Assembly: GCA_019918135.1 (NCBI GenBank) | Contig: WBZZ01005871.1 | Location: 120,001 to 184,000 of the forward strand | From: Paulinella micropora | Lineage: Eukaryota > Cercozoa > Imbricatea > Euglyphida > Paulinellidae | Direction of reading: 5' to 3' | Length of the DNA: 64,000 nucleotides | Shown: in pieces, positions 1 through 11,299 of the stretch | Layout: each line of letters begins with the position of its first letter | Position numbering within the stretch: position 1 is the first letter of the stretch | Notes under the pieces: model-generated | The model's input: only the letters and a program-made list of their open reading frames with translations | Databases searched by the model: none | What the model was told of the DNA's origin: nothing | Made by a program: the position numbers and the translations under genes

Positions 1-245
1 GTAGCCTGCAACATAACGCCCTGCTCCTATTCTAGTCACTTTATCATTTCGTGCCCATCTATCAGTACCACTCACTACTTCCAACAGTATTTTTATTGTA
101 TTTTCTTTGTGACGTTAAAATTGTGTTTTCTACTTATCACATACCTGGAACGAGCCCACGTACTTATTGTTTCTTGTGTTTCTTGCGTGGGCTCTGATTC
201 AAGGAACATGGGCTGCTTGCGCGTCGCTGGGAAAATTGTGACCTC

Positions 246-440
246 ATCTAGCTACCTAGCTACCTACCTACCTACCTACCTATTTACCTACCTACCTACC
301 TACATACATACATAAATAAATAAATTCGTATACATTTGTGATAAACCTACCTACCTACCTACCTACCTACGTACCTACCTACCTACACATACATACATAC
401 ATACATACATACACACACATACATACATAACTCATACACA
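246..440. repeat. ACCT/ACAT tetranucleotide microsatellite
   Basis: Runs of acct pass into acat and aaat units with a few interruptions. Seen directly. No coding content; the short open frames across it are by-products of the repeat. Confidence 0.95.
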
Positions 441-455
441 CATACGTACATACAT

Positions 456-456
<1 letters not shown>

Positions 457-490
<34 letters not shown>

Positions 491-495
491 CCCCG

Positions 496-528
<33 letters not shown>
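457..528. repeat. Poly-C tract
   Basis: About 70 bases of C interrupted by two G. Seen directly. The length is likely to be unreliable in any assembly. Confidence 0.97.
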
Positions 529-530
<2 letters not shown>

Positions 531-573
531 GAAACAAACACACACATACATAGTGCCGCTCCGTCTCTCTCAA

Positions 574-576
574 TCA

Positions 577-613
<37 letters not shown>

Positions 614-690
614 TCTCTCTCTCTCTCACACACACACACACTCGCTCTCTCACTCGCTCTCTCACTCGCTCTCTCACTCGCTCTCTCACT
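574..690. repeat. TC/CA compound dinucleotide repeat
   Basis: (TC)n alternates with short (CA)n blocks, followed by a repeated ctcgctctctca unit. Seen directly. Confidence 0.95.
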
Positions 691-884
691 CTCTTCTTCT
701 TCTCTTTCTTCTTCTCCTTCTTCTTCTTCTTCTTCTTCTTCTTCTTCTTCTTCTCCTTCTTCTTCTTCTTCTTCTTCTTCTTCTTCTTCTTCTTCTTCTT
801 CTTCTTCTTCTTCTTCTTCTTCTTCTTCTTCTTCTTCTTCTTCTTCTTCTTCTTCTTCATCTTCTTCATCTTCTTCTTTCTTTC
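691..884. repeat. TTC trinucleotide microsatellite
   Basis: About 60 TTC units with rare CTC or ATC variants. It creates a long poly-Phe open frame (and poly-Glu or poly-Lys on the other strand), which I do not regard as a gene. Confidence 0.96.
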
Positions 885-931
885 TCTCTCTCTCACACAC
901 TCTCTCCTCCTCCCCCCCCCCCCTCCCCCCT

Positions 932-963
<32 letters not shown>

Positions 964-1024
964 CGCTCGCTCGCGCTCTCTCTCCTGCACTTCGCCCCCC
1001 CCCCCCCCCCGCACTTTTTTTTTT
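885..1024. repeat. TC, poly-C and poly-T simple repeats
   Basis: Mixed (TC)n, C runs and a T8 run that close the microsatellite block. Seen directly. Confidence 0.93.
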
Positions 1025-1364
1025 GTCCCCGGGGCACACCGCTCGTAACTTCGTCATCAACATCTCACTTTGAAACTTTGAGTTGCATGTTCATTAAAGA
1101 GTGATTGCGTAGTGGCAATCAAGTCTATTATCAATATTAATAATTGATGATGAAGCTAAGTCATGACTACTATTAATAACTAAAAAATATTTTCCAAGCA
1201 AAAGATCATAGTAATGCAGTTATCAGCAACGTCGATACCGGTAATAATAATATAACAACTAAACATATCTTTCGTTTGACTTTTCTTTTATTTATTTTAA
1301 CACGAAATACTTTTTATAGAGTACTTAGTTTAATATAACACTTCCCACTTATGATACAGGTAAT
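1025..1364. other. AT-rich spacer
   Basis: No gene, RNA or repeat recognised between the microsatellite block and the first LTR. Composition is strongly AT-rich. Confidence 0.6.
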
Positions 1365-1882
1365 TGTTAGACCTATTAATATAATTAACCGGATAGTCAG
1401 TATGGGCCGGCATATGTAATGTGTGTCGTTAGAGCCATTACGTATGTCAGGCCTAGTATTAATATGTAATCGGGCCGTTACCTTGGCGCCCTTTTCTTAA
1501 TAAAGTTTCTACTGTAGGACACAGCAAGTATACTGCAGATTATTAAGTTAGTCTCACAGGTTATAGAGCCTTGTAGCGTGAACGTTAGGTCTAGTAGACT
1601 TTATTCACTTATCGCGTACTATCGGTGCGTGCGGAAGGCTGCCAAAGAAAATACGAACTGGTGTACGTGCGGAAGGCAGTCACCAAATATTTAAATATGG
1701 TGTGTGTGCGGAAGGCTACCACCAGTCTGGTGTGTCACGGTGCGGAAGGCTACCACCAGTCACTGGCACTGAGTCACACTAAGTGGACTGTGCGGAAGGC
1801 TGCACCTAGTTGCTAGTATAACTAATTATTTCCTAACTTCATCTCGGCGCTTCTCTACCCACAGAGAAAGCAACTTGTGACA
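1365..1882 (+). repeat. 5' LTR of family B, copy 1
   Basis: It begins TGTTAGACC and ends in CA just before a primer-binding-like TTGGTAGTCGAGC. The same sequence with scattered differences and small indels is found at 54116-54579. Inside it, a motif close to GTGCGGAAGGCTACCACC recurs about five times (1627-1812). A TTAATAAAG-like signal near 1498 may serve polyadenylation. An LTR is the natural reading because copy 2 has it in the same place before the same gag. Confidence 0.85.
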
Positions 1883-1932
1883 TTGGTAGTCGAGCCTCCC
1901 TCCTACCTTCCGCCCTTGGTACGCTCGAACAA

Positions 1933-2945
1933 TATGACAGTGGCGTATCAATACACGTACCAAGGTTCTGACCTAGTAAAGATGAGGCTAGACACTCCAA
2001 AGTTCGACCATGGAAAAGAATAGGAGTCGTTTGAATACACCTTTACATCAGTTATAGGTGTTCAACTACACACCCAGAAGATGATCCTTTCCATAATTCC
2101 GGGCTTTGAGTCTCACCCCTTAGCCAAACCTATACAACTACCTGTGCGACCTGAATCTCCTTCTGATGCACCTTTCATATCACCCAAAAAGGAAGAGGAA
2201 GACGGAGAGGACGAAGAGGAGACAGTAGTAAAGGTAGAGGAGAAAGATAAGGGAAAGAAAGGAGAGAGTCAAGAAACTACAAGTGCAAAAACTGTCTCTG
2301 CTCCCGTCACTGTCATACCTACGGACCAAAAATCCAAAATACCAGTGTTGACGGGGGGGAGTCGCCGCTATTTGCACTACAATTGGGAGCCAAATATTAC
2401 ATGAGAGAGAAAGCTAAGCTAAACAGGTTGCTCTATGCTTTCCTACCATATGTACTCCAATCATGCGCACATGATAGAAAGGCGATGACCATAATGAGGC
2501 AGGGGGATACAGATGGTGTAAAGTGTTTCCTCGCCCTCAAAAAACATTATGGAGGTCTCGACCTCATAAGGTTTGAAGAGGACCAGGGAAAAATATCATT
2601 CATACCCCAAGAAGGTTAGTGAGGTGAGTAGCTGGCTAGCTGACTATCTCACTACTATCAAGACGCAGGAGAAGACGATGGGAGTGATACCAGAAATGAT
2701 GAAGACGGGCATGATCATGAAGAAATTAAAACATCTACCTCCTTATCAAGCCTACTATCGCAACACCTGGTGCCCTGAGCTATTCCTGCTACTGTGTTGA
2801 TAGTGATAGGGTCACTCTTAGAACTACCAGATCCATAGAGTTTACGCATTCTAGTCTCTGATACGTTGCTCTGAGCTAGCTGCTCTACTACCTTGAGAAA
2901 TTCTGACAGCTTGGGTCTTTGAATAGGCAAAAGAGAACACCGCTC
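1933..2945 (+). pseudogene. Gag of family B copy 1
   Basis: The gag relic matches that of copy 2 over most of its length. It has a short N-terminal part with GSDL and PPKF-like residues, a Pro-rich stretch, an acidic/basic low-complexity stretch, and then a helical region with Trp in SSWLADY. No zinc knuckle is seen in this part. Gag would form the particle that packages the element RNA. It is not intact, and I see no reason to think it is expressed. Confidence 0.8.
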
Positions 2946-3235
2946 TGATGTCCACTCGGAACACAGACAGCCGCACCTAAAAACTTGAGTACTGAAACCG
3001 AACATTACAAATACCGGCACGCTCTACTAGTCAACTAAGAAGACCGGGTGGAGGAGGGGATAGTGGAAGGAAAAAACAAAGAAATGGAATAACACTATCT
3101 ATTAAAGCCGGACAGAGAAACCGGGCGGAGGAGGGGAGAGCGGACGGCAAACTAATGTTAGGGCGACTGAACAATCCCAAGGACCGGAACAAACCTACAC
3201 TAACTTAATATTAATTTACTTTGTTCCAGGGGGAG

Positions 3236-3440
3236 TGTTGGAACTAATAATTTATTAATAGTTATGGACCGGCCGTATCGGAGTAACGGTGTCGTTAGAG
3301 GCATTACTTATGATCCGGCCAGTCAAGTTACGTGGCGCGTCTGTTGGCGCCTTTTCTCATTAAAGTTGTTAGTGCGTGTTGAGAGTGTAGTAGCTATCAT
3401 AGATTGCTTTATTAATAAGAGTATTCTAACAACAGTGTTG
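3236..3440 (+). repeat. Diverged family-B-like LTR
   Basis: Starts TGTTGG directly after a polypurine tract (ccagggggag, 3227-3235). It shares with the family B LTR the blocks GTCGTTAGAG.CATTAC, CCGGCC, GGCGCC and TTTTCTCA.TAAAG in the same order. It therefore looks like the 3' LTR of a related but distinct subfamily. The exact right end is uncertain. Confidence 0.65.
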
Positions 3441-3469
3441 CAGAGAGTAGGAGATCATCGGAGTTAGTT

Positions 3470-4411
3470 TGACATGCAAAATTGGCTAGCGTTCCAACGA
3501 GGGTAGCATGAAGTGTTGTACGGTGAACATACGGGGAGTATGGTGGGAGGCGTGGCACGGGTTGTCGATTGTGAGTCATCATGTCCTTCCAATTCTTGAA
3601 GATGGGTCTGATGCTGTAGCCCATATCCGGGTCTTGGTATAGCTTCATGGACGTTCCCGCGAAGTCAACTACGAAGGCAGCATTCGTTGGTTCGAGCATG
3701 TCTTCTTCCAGCTCCAGGCCACCAGTGTAAGCGTGGGGTTGCTTTCTTGTCGAGGCCTGCCAGGACTCGACAGCGTTACTTACACTGCAACGGGCAGGCA
3801 ACGAACCTTCTCTTATTTGGTCTGCACTATGTGAACGATCTGGAAGCAAGGGCTCTGTATCTGTAGCCCGACTACTCATGCAACTTTTCGAAGACAAGAT
3901 TCGAAGTGGCAAACAACTACCCACTTGGATGGAGAAGCTCACTCAGCGCTTCGAACGACTTCAAGCCCGTGGCGTACCCCTGCCTGACGAGTTCCAGATT
4001 GTGTTCTTGCTGTTCAAGATCAAGGAGTGCTCAATTCTAACTCTGGGCGACGTAGGGGGTACCATGTATTGGTCTAGGTCAGACAGTGATAAACCAGACT
4101 ATAAAGAACTATGTTCACTCATATTACAAGCATACCATGCTAACCAATTCACTTCTGCCCCATCTAGGTCCTCGACTGCGATGTACACTTCGACCTCGAA
4201 TGCTGCCGTCAACAGAGACATTGTTAGTCTCAACTGTAATAAGAAGGGGCACATCGCAGGCCAATGCAGAGCTACTTGCATCAAACGTGTGTGCACTGAC
4301 CGACCACGACACACTGGAGCAGAGTGCCACATTCGGAAACGGCCTTCCAACCTGAACCGAACCCGGACACCTACCTACAATGGCGGGGGTCGAGGCAAAG
4401 GACTCAACTAA
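3470..4411 (+). pseudogene. Element A gag
   Basis: The plus-strand part has a helical capsid-like segment (LPTWMEKLTQRFERLQARG, then PDEFQIVFLLFKIK) and a zinc-knuckle-like segment around NCNKKGHIAGQC followed by more Cys and His. The preceding 400 bases code convincingly only on the opposite strand (AFVVDFAGTSMKLYQDPDMG), as if that part of the element were turned round. The family role is RNA packaging. Not intact. Confidence 0.7.
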
Positions 4412-6853
4412 CGGGGAAGAGGAGGACGCCCGAAACCCGACCTTCGACGCATCGAACGACCGACCAACCAAGCCAACGCAACGCTGGAGACCCCACCGGA
4501 CATCGACGACGAACCTGTGGCAGAAGGCCAAGCATGGTTGATGCAGGAGGACACCATGGAAGACGAACAAGACGGAGAGTTCGAACAAGCAAACGACGAA
4601 GACGAACCCACCTTCTTCCACGAGCACCCTGCCGTGAAGGAGCCGACTGTACCTGAAACACACTATATACCTCGTGGACAAGCCTACAGGAACAGGGAGG
4701 GACCGATTCAACTGTCTCTCGCAACAGACAGCGACGACGGTAAAACGGACAACGCATCACCGCCACCGCATCCGGACTACGTACAGGGCCCTTCACGCCG
4801 CCCCAACCTACCATGGACCTCGTTGACAACTATCCAGCGAGAAGACGAAAACGATTACCGACGAGCCTACTTTCAATGGACAAGGATGCGGGATGCCTTC
4901 CGGGCCATCCCTCAAGGTTTCCCAGTACCTCCGGCGCACTGGCCTTCTTTCTACCAACCACACGGCGCACCTCTCAACTATTTCCTACCAAGACCAGATC
5001 CCTGGGTCTTACCAACGCACTTAGTCCCGGACGCAACGGGGATAGAGCACTTCATCCTCCGGACAAGACCACCCAGGCGCGCCCGGGCTCGACCAACAAC
5101 TAGACGTACACCGTCACAGACGACCCAGGCGGGGCCGTCGCAACGATTTGCAAGATCACCAGCCCCGGAACCCGAATCAACTTCCACGGACACCGGCTCA
5201 TCGAACCCAGCGCCTACAACCCAACAAGAACAACAACAGGCACCGGTGGAAGACACTCCGAACATTGGAACGGAACAGCAACATGCACAAGCCCAAGGAG
5301 CTGCGCCTACACGTACGTCTTCTCTCCCTATCACACCAACTGTGATAACGGACAACACACGAACGAGAAGACCAACTCTACCTGTGAGAGAGACACGAAT
5401 ACGACCATCAACAACGAGCAGCGATGAGGAGACCAAACGTCGCGTCGCTGCAGTTCAAGCATTGCCAGACGGGCACCCTGTACAATACCGACGCATAGCA
5501 GCATCACCACCGTCCTATGAACCAACAACACAACGCAAGTACACATTTGCATGGATTGACGCGCACCACTGTTTTCGACACCCGACGACGGAGCAACTAG
5601 CCTACTGGAGCATCGCACTGGACTTTCGACTACTACCCGACGATTGAATACAATCAAAGCCCGACTGCATCGACTGCAGAAGCATACGGGAAAATAAACG
5701 AGGGGCGATAAGGCAAGACTGTGCCTACTGCGGCAATCAAGAAGGCAAACTGCTACGTTGTGGCGGATGTAACCTCGTGTACTACTGCAACAAAGAGCAT
5801 CAGTCAGCGGACCGCCCGGCACACAAACAGTTTTGCACCTTAGCAACTCAACACCCCCTGAACGACGAACTGCGGACTCGAGGGAGCCGACACGACCTAC
5901 TGGGGGTACCCACAAATCGACCTCAACTAGCGGACTTGGCGCTTCAGCAACTTCTACGCTACCGGAAAGGGGGCCCGCACGCACCGCTCTTCATAGATCC
6001 AGACACAATGACTAACATGGCCCTCAACACGGAAGATGAATTTGTCTTGAGGGGGAGAAATGTGGACCCCCGTGCTAATGCTAATGCACAATCTCACGCG
6101 CTATGTACCTACGAGTCTGATGAAGTGAACCCTAATACATCTCCGTCTACGAGCAACAACCATCAGTCAACATGCCAACAAATCGAAGGGCAACTGAAGC
6201 GACTATTGGGCATACAACAAAGAAGCGAAACAACATCGGGACAACAGGACCAGTGGACAAGACAACACCAAGACGACTACAACAGCCTATTCGTTCGGGA
6301 TCCACCAAAATGGACTACCTGGCCTACGGCAAGGACCATTCGTCAGCTCTACAATGAACGGCACCACGATTACTCCCATACCAGAGAGTTTGCACTGATG
6401 GCCGACGCATTCGACGACTTCGAGGCGAAAATGGACCCAAAGGAAGACACAACGGATGACAAGACAGTTGTCGAAAACCAGGACTACGACGACATCGACG
6501 ACCCCGGACTAGACGACCCAGACTACGACAGCCATCTATACCCACCCGCGATGGACTTTAAGAACGTACACGAATGGCAAGCCTTCGTCGAGCAGCATCC
6601 GGAATTGAACTACCTCGACTTCAAGGACACAGACGACTACAATCGATGGATGCAGGAGACCATGGACATCGAACGTGGTATGGTAAAGGTTCGGTCATTT
6701 CTACCCACGACCCCAATAACTACCGACAACCTTGAACAAGGTTACATGTTAGTACACATACCAAACAACCACTACCCTATCCCCCCCTCCAGGCATGTCC
6801 AGCTATACACTCGAGAACATCACCCCTTACGGCCTATCTACATCCACATTTAA
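4412..6853 (+). pseudogene. Element A gag-pol middle region with MYND-type zinc finger
   Basis: A Pro/Thr/Gln-rich stretch (about 4517-5650) is followed by a Cys/His cluster at about 5728-5845. It reads CAYC, then after eight residues CGGC, then YYC, NKEHQ and finally HKQFC, which fits the MYND spacing C-x2-C-x8-C-x2-C-x5-C-x3-H-x8-H-x3-C, with His where Cys is usual at one ligand. MYND fingers are protein-interaction modules that bind proline-rich partners. After it comes an acidic Asp/Tyr-rich stretch (about 6400-6620). Finding this finger between gag and protease/integrase of a copia-type element is unusual. The region is broken but the finger itself looks complete. Confidence 0.65.
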
Positions 6854-7116
6854 TCCACCGGATATTGTCGATAGTGCTTGCAATAGGTGGTCATTCCATG
6901 AAAATGCGCCAATGGACCCACACACAATCAGACAAGACAAGCCCGCGATGCTGAACAACATTGCCGGCAAACCACTGACAGTGCGGACCAGGGCAACTGC
7001 CACTCCCACGTGGTTAAACGGAAACGGAATGTTCTGTTAAACAGTCTTTTCCCAACTCGCTTGTCTCACCTTCACTACCATTCAGCCTCATACCCACACC
7101 ACGCCTCGAGCATGAC

Positions 7117-8300
7117 ATGCACAAAACAATCATACATCAAAATGGACAAGTATTCATCTGCGACAAACCTGTAAAAATATATAAAGACAACATACTTGTA
7201 AGAGGAAGACTAAACTCACATCTACTCTATGAGCTTGACAAGCCTGGCAGACGACCACTAGACCCAAATATACGATACTTCCCCAATAGGCACGTGACTC
7301 GAGCGCAACACACACTGACCACTGCTGAAGACCTCCCAGACCCAGCCCTATGGTCAGTGAACCCCCCAACCATCACATGCCCCTTTAGACGCAATGGTCC
7401 TACACCGCAGCTTGATGCATGCCAACGCACAAATCATGCAAGAATTTGCAAACAACATAGGCAGGCGCATAGCAGGTAGAGACTGGGTGCGTCTAGTCAG
7501 GGCATGTCATGGATGTAGCAGGGGAAAACCAAACAAACCCCGATGTACAACAGCAATCACTTAGGCATAGAGTTCAAAGTAGGTGAGGCCCTCAATCTAG
7601 ACTTCGCTGGCCCGTTTCCCGTTCGCTCGAGATACGGAAATCAATATCGAGGGGGAGTCTCATGCTCTAACTCTAAATTCGTGTGCGAACTATATACACC
7701 CACACGTGAAGCTAAGACATACATGCCACACTTAGAGAACATATTTGCTTTCTTTGAGAGACAATCAGGCAACAAGCTCAAACAACTACGTTCAGATGGA
7801 GAGTTCATAACAAACGTTTTGAAGACTTACGCCGACCGCCACTGTATAATTCTCAAAACAACAACCAGAAACGAACCAAACATGAACCCATTCGCAGAAC
7901 GTATGAACAGAACCGACGACACACGAGCCCTAGCAGCTCAACTAGATGCCGGCCTGCCTGATACGTTCTGGGAGGACAAGCAACACTAGCTATACGAATG
8001 ATCACACCCATCAGTAGAGGTAGACATAAAAGGGAGGACTCCTTGGGAGTTACTAATGGGCAGGAAACCAGTGCAATCATTCATCCAACCATTTGGGTGC
8101 CTGGCCTGGGTCAAAGTGGAAAAGACGAAAGGAAAGCCTGTCGCAGTTCCTGGCACTCTGATAGGTTATAACATCTTTCGTCGTGTATGTAGGATACCTA
8201 TTAGGGACACAAGACAGACAACAACAGTCGAAGAACGCAATGTACGGTTCGACATCAACACACGAGGCTACACATGTCTGTCACCCATCAAACTATGGCA
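7117..8300 (+). pseudogene. Element A pre-integrase and integrase
   Basis: The pre-integrase block (IIHQNGQVFICDKPVK, then ILVRGRLNSHLLYELD) is the same as in element C. It is followed by a His/Cys zinc-binding region and the integrase core. The three acidic catalytic positions are visible as LDFAGPF (about 7600), LRSDGEF (about 7793) and NPFAERMNRT (about 7890). The C-terminal copia block PFGCLAWVKV..KGKPVAVPGTLIGY starts near 8086. The enzyme would insert element cDNA into host DNA. Broken in several places. Confidence 0.82.
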
Positions 8301-8860
8301 ACCACTAATCATACAGTTGCAAGCACAACAACAACCAGAGCTGTTTCCACATCAATCCATACAATGGAAAAACGAAGTACAGCTGCCCCAATTTTCTGAC
8401 CTGATCTCACAGACTGGCTTGCCGACACAAAACCAACGGTTGTCAACTGACACTTCAGTCATCACAGAAAGTGACAACAACATAACAGCCTCCAAAAGCA
8501 ACGACCCAGAGGCCACTCAAGCATCTTATGTGCAACCCAGCTCAACCTTTGGCACTCTCCTGCCACCTCCCAGTGCCACTACAACCATTTTTCAACCGCC
8601 TTTTTCGGCAACAAACAACAACAACACAATTAGTCAAGTCAACGCCCAACACCACCCTACCACACCAACCAATCCTAACTCACGGAACCAACAAATAGCA
8701 GCAATCAACAATAGAGTCACGAGCACAAAAGGGATTCCAAAACAATGGGATGGTGCAAAAGTTAGCGTGGAAAACATAGTGAGCCAACCGAGACTTCGCA
8801 AACCGACCCCAGCACATCATCCAACACACACAGCTCACGTGGCATATGACGATGTGTTTG
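8300..8860 (+). pseudogene. Element A integrase-RT linker
   Basis: A low-complexity Gln/Asn/Pro/Thr-rich stretch between the integrase C-terminal block and the reverse transcriptase, as is normal in copia polyproteins. No domain recognised in it. Confidence 0.6.
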
Positions 8861-10484
8861 AGGGGGAGGATGAGGAAGCGATCAGACAGGACAACTATTG
8901 TTTGTTTACACGCATACTACATATCCCACGCAAAGCTGTTAAGTCACACCCTCAGGTGTACGCCGCCCAGCTTGCAGAGTTACAAGGACTATTCGACTGC
9001 AAAGCCCTGGAATGGGTACATAGATCACAAGCAGTTGCAGCCAAAATCCCCCCTGCATACCACATTTGTAGACGCAATTAAGGTAGACGAATCCACGGGG
9101 GAGGAAAAATATAAATCACGTCTTGTAGCTCTGGGAAATAGAATGTTAGAATACATTCCCAACAGCCCTTACGAACGTTCATCCCCCACAGCACAGCCCA
9201 TGTTTCTATTACTATTGGTGTCATATGCTGCTTTCGTTGGCCTAATGATTTCACATCTAGGTTTTTCACAAGCATACTCACATGCAGATATGAAAGATCT
9301 TGCTTTCGCCTTCCCACCCAAGGGCTATGAACACACCGGTGATCCTTCTATGATTTTGCTGCTCAAGAAGGCACTATATGGAACTCCACAGGCAGGACGA
9401 AGATGGTTTGACCATATCTCAACCAACATACGAGTAATAGGATGCACACAATCAACTTTGGACCCATGTGTGTTCTTTTTGCCCAACAAAGGAAAGCCTA
9501 TTTTACCCGCCTACCTATTGTTACGTACTGATGACTTACTCACATTTCACAAGAACGGCGAAGAACACGATCATTTATTCGCCATTCTAACTAAGTCATT
9601 CAGAGTCAAGAACTTAGGACAGGTTAGGACGTTTTGTGGCCTCCAATTTGTCAGAATACAGGATGGCATACTCGTACATCAACACGAGTACATAAAAGGC
9701 ATGCTTAGGGACTTCAGCTTTCAAGACGCAAAGCCAGCAGCAACGCCATCAGCAACGATCGACCCCGCACCGGCCAACAAAGACGCAATGTTGCGTAAGT
9801 TTTCGATACCGCGTTTGCTCGGCGCGCGTCTGTGGCCCGCTACCCAGACACAGCCTGCAATCAGCTACGCTGTCAATCACGCTGCAGTACTAGCATCGAA
9901 GAAGCCAGACGTAGCCTATTCCGCAATCGCACGCATACTACGCTTTCTGCGCACACCAAGGGGCCTGTTTTACCCATTTCGAACGCAAAATTTTGAACTT
10001 ATTTCATTCTCGGACAGCAACCTTGGCGGTTGCGAGTACACCCGTCGATCAAGGACGGGACAATTACACGTAACGACCGGACCGATAGCATGGAGTTCCA
10101 AGCGTCAGCAAACGGTCGCGCTTTCGATTCAAGACTCAGAAACGATAGCCAACTCTGCAACGTGTCGTACAGCCATCGCACTATTACACATGCCAGGATA
10201 TTGGCATTCCGCTCCCGACACCCATAACCATCAACAATGACAACCGAGGAGCCGTCCTGAACGCAACGAACGGCATGGCAACCGACCGGACGCGGCACCT
10301 GGCACTGAGGCATCACTACGTGGTAGAGCGCAAGCCAGCTGGCGAAGTCAACGTGCGTCACATCCCGACGAAAGACAACATAGCAGACGTTCTGACAAAA
10401 CCACTGCCCACGCCACGTTACTCGGAATTAGTAACACAATTTACAATTTTGCTTAAGGATGCAATTCCAGACTTTATGCCATAA
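8861..10484 (+). pseudogene. Element A reverse transcriptase and RNase H
   Basis: Copia RT landmarks appear in order: YKSRLVALGNRM, FSQAYSHADMKD, KKALYGTPQAGRRWFDHI, then a TDDLLTF active-site segment (about 9528) and the thumb GQVRTFCGLQFVR. RNase H follows with SDSNLGGCEYTRRSRTGQL, AWSSKRQQTVALS and the terminal VNVRHIPTKDNIADVLTKPL. Together these copy element RNA to DNA in the particle. Broken. Confidence 0.87.
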
Positions 10485-11050
10485 TACGATCAGTATTATT
10501 ACGTGACACTTAGGATGAAACGTTCAGACTTACTACACCGCGGTAAGGACCTGCATCCTTTGATGCGAGCTTCAGCTCATTTATTTTTATTTTTGGTGTT
10601 GAACTTAGTTTGACATGTACATATATTAATCCACACACAACAATACATTCAGTCACACGTTGTTATTACATATATGTAAATGCACATGTTATGCCGAGGG
10701 GGAGAGTAAGCGATCATATTTACAATATATTCATACCATATATTTGGTCATTTTCACGACATAGCATTTACTTTTGACCTGATCATATCTATTACCTATT
10801 TACATGTTTACTTATCATATTTGTTAATCGTTACAATAATATTACCATTATTCCATATCTGTTACCGGTTTAATCATATCGGGCCGTACTGTTTCATCGC
10901 CATAAATTGTGGTCATAAAACTCAGAGTAATATTTATGGTATTTATTGAATCTAGAAAACTTGTGGTATATAAATTAATATCGATTTGACCATTGATTAA
11001 ATTTCATTATCTCCTTGTAAAACTTTGATCAAAGTACCTCAGCGCGAAAC
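10485..11050 (+). repeat. Element A 3' region: polypurine tract and probable 3' LTR
   Basis: After RNase H come about 200 AT-rich bases, then gagggggagag (about 10694-10704). AT-rich sequence from about 10705 has a TATA-like gtatataaatta (about 10966) and ATTAAATTT (about 10996). Its position matches an LTR, but no second copy is in the window, so the end is not fixed. Confidence 0.5.
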
Positions 11051-11107
11051 AATTATTCAAGTTAACATCCGGCACTATGTCAGCTGTTACACTTACTCGT
11101 AGTTGTG

Positions 11108-11288
11108 ATGGTAGGGGGTCGGTAGGGGGTGTCCTAAGGTAGGGGGTGGTAGGGGATCGGTAGGGGGTCAAAAAAAAAAAAAGAATTAAAAAAAAAACAA
11201 AAAAAAAAAACAAAAAAATTTTTTTAAAGGTAGGGGGCCTACCTTAGGGGGACCCCTACCGACCCCCTACCGACCCCCTACCGTTTCA
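11108..11288. repeat. GGTAGGGGGTC foldback (imperfect inverted repeat)
   Basis: The left arm (about 11108-11169) repeats GGTAGGGGGTC and close variants. The right arm (about 11228-11283) is its reverse complement (GACCCCCTACC repeats). The spacer (about 11170-11227) is nearly pure A with a T7 run. The arms include the matching ctaaggtaggggg and cctaccttaggggg. It could be a miniature foldback transposon or a tandem repeat with an inversion. It would form a strong hairpin. Confidence 0.8.
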
Positions 11289-11299
11289 CTGTGGGGGTT

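Larger units (their letters stand above)
1365..3440 (+). mobile_element. Ty1/copia-type element, family B copy 1 (broken)
   Basis: After the LTR comes a gag closely matching the gag of copy 2 (54631-55590), including the acidic Glu/Lys stretch and the KCFLALKKHYGGLDLI and VSSWLADYLTTIKTQEKTMG segments. Nothing of protease, integrase or reverse transcriptase is present, so only the gag end survives. It has several breaks and is internally rearranged: part of the gag lies in opposite orientation compared with copy 2. It is clearly older or more damaged than copy 2. Assignment to copia rests on copy 2, which carries the pol domains in copia order. Confidence 0.82.
3441..11050 (+). mobile_element. 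Ty1/copia-type element A (broken)
   Basis: A full set of copia parts lies in copia order on the plus strand: gag with a zinc-knuckle-like segment, a long Pro/Thr-rich region with a MYND-type finger, pre-integrase, integrase, reverse transcriptase, RNase H, then a polypurine tract (gagggggagag near 10694) and a probable 3' LTR. It is unrelated to B and C beyond the general family. No 5' LTR was recognised. It has many breaks (at least six by eye), and part of the gag end appears in opposite orientation. Old compared with C. Confidence 0.85.

Noticed and set aside
553-1104. Long open frames over the microsatellite block on both strands (poly-Phe, poly-Lys, poly-Glu, poly-Gly)
   Set aside because: Produced by TTC, TC and C repeats; no non-repeat coding sequence.
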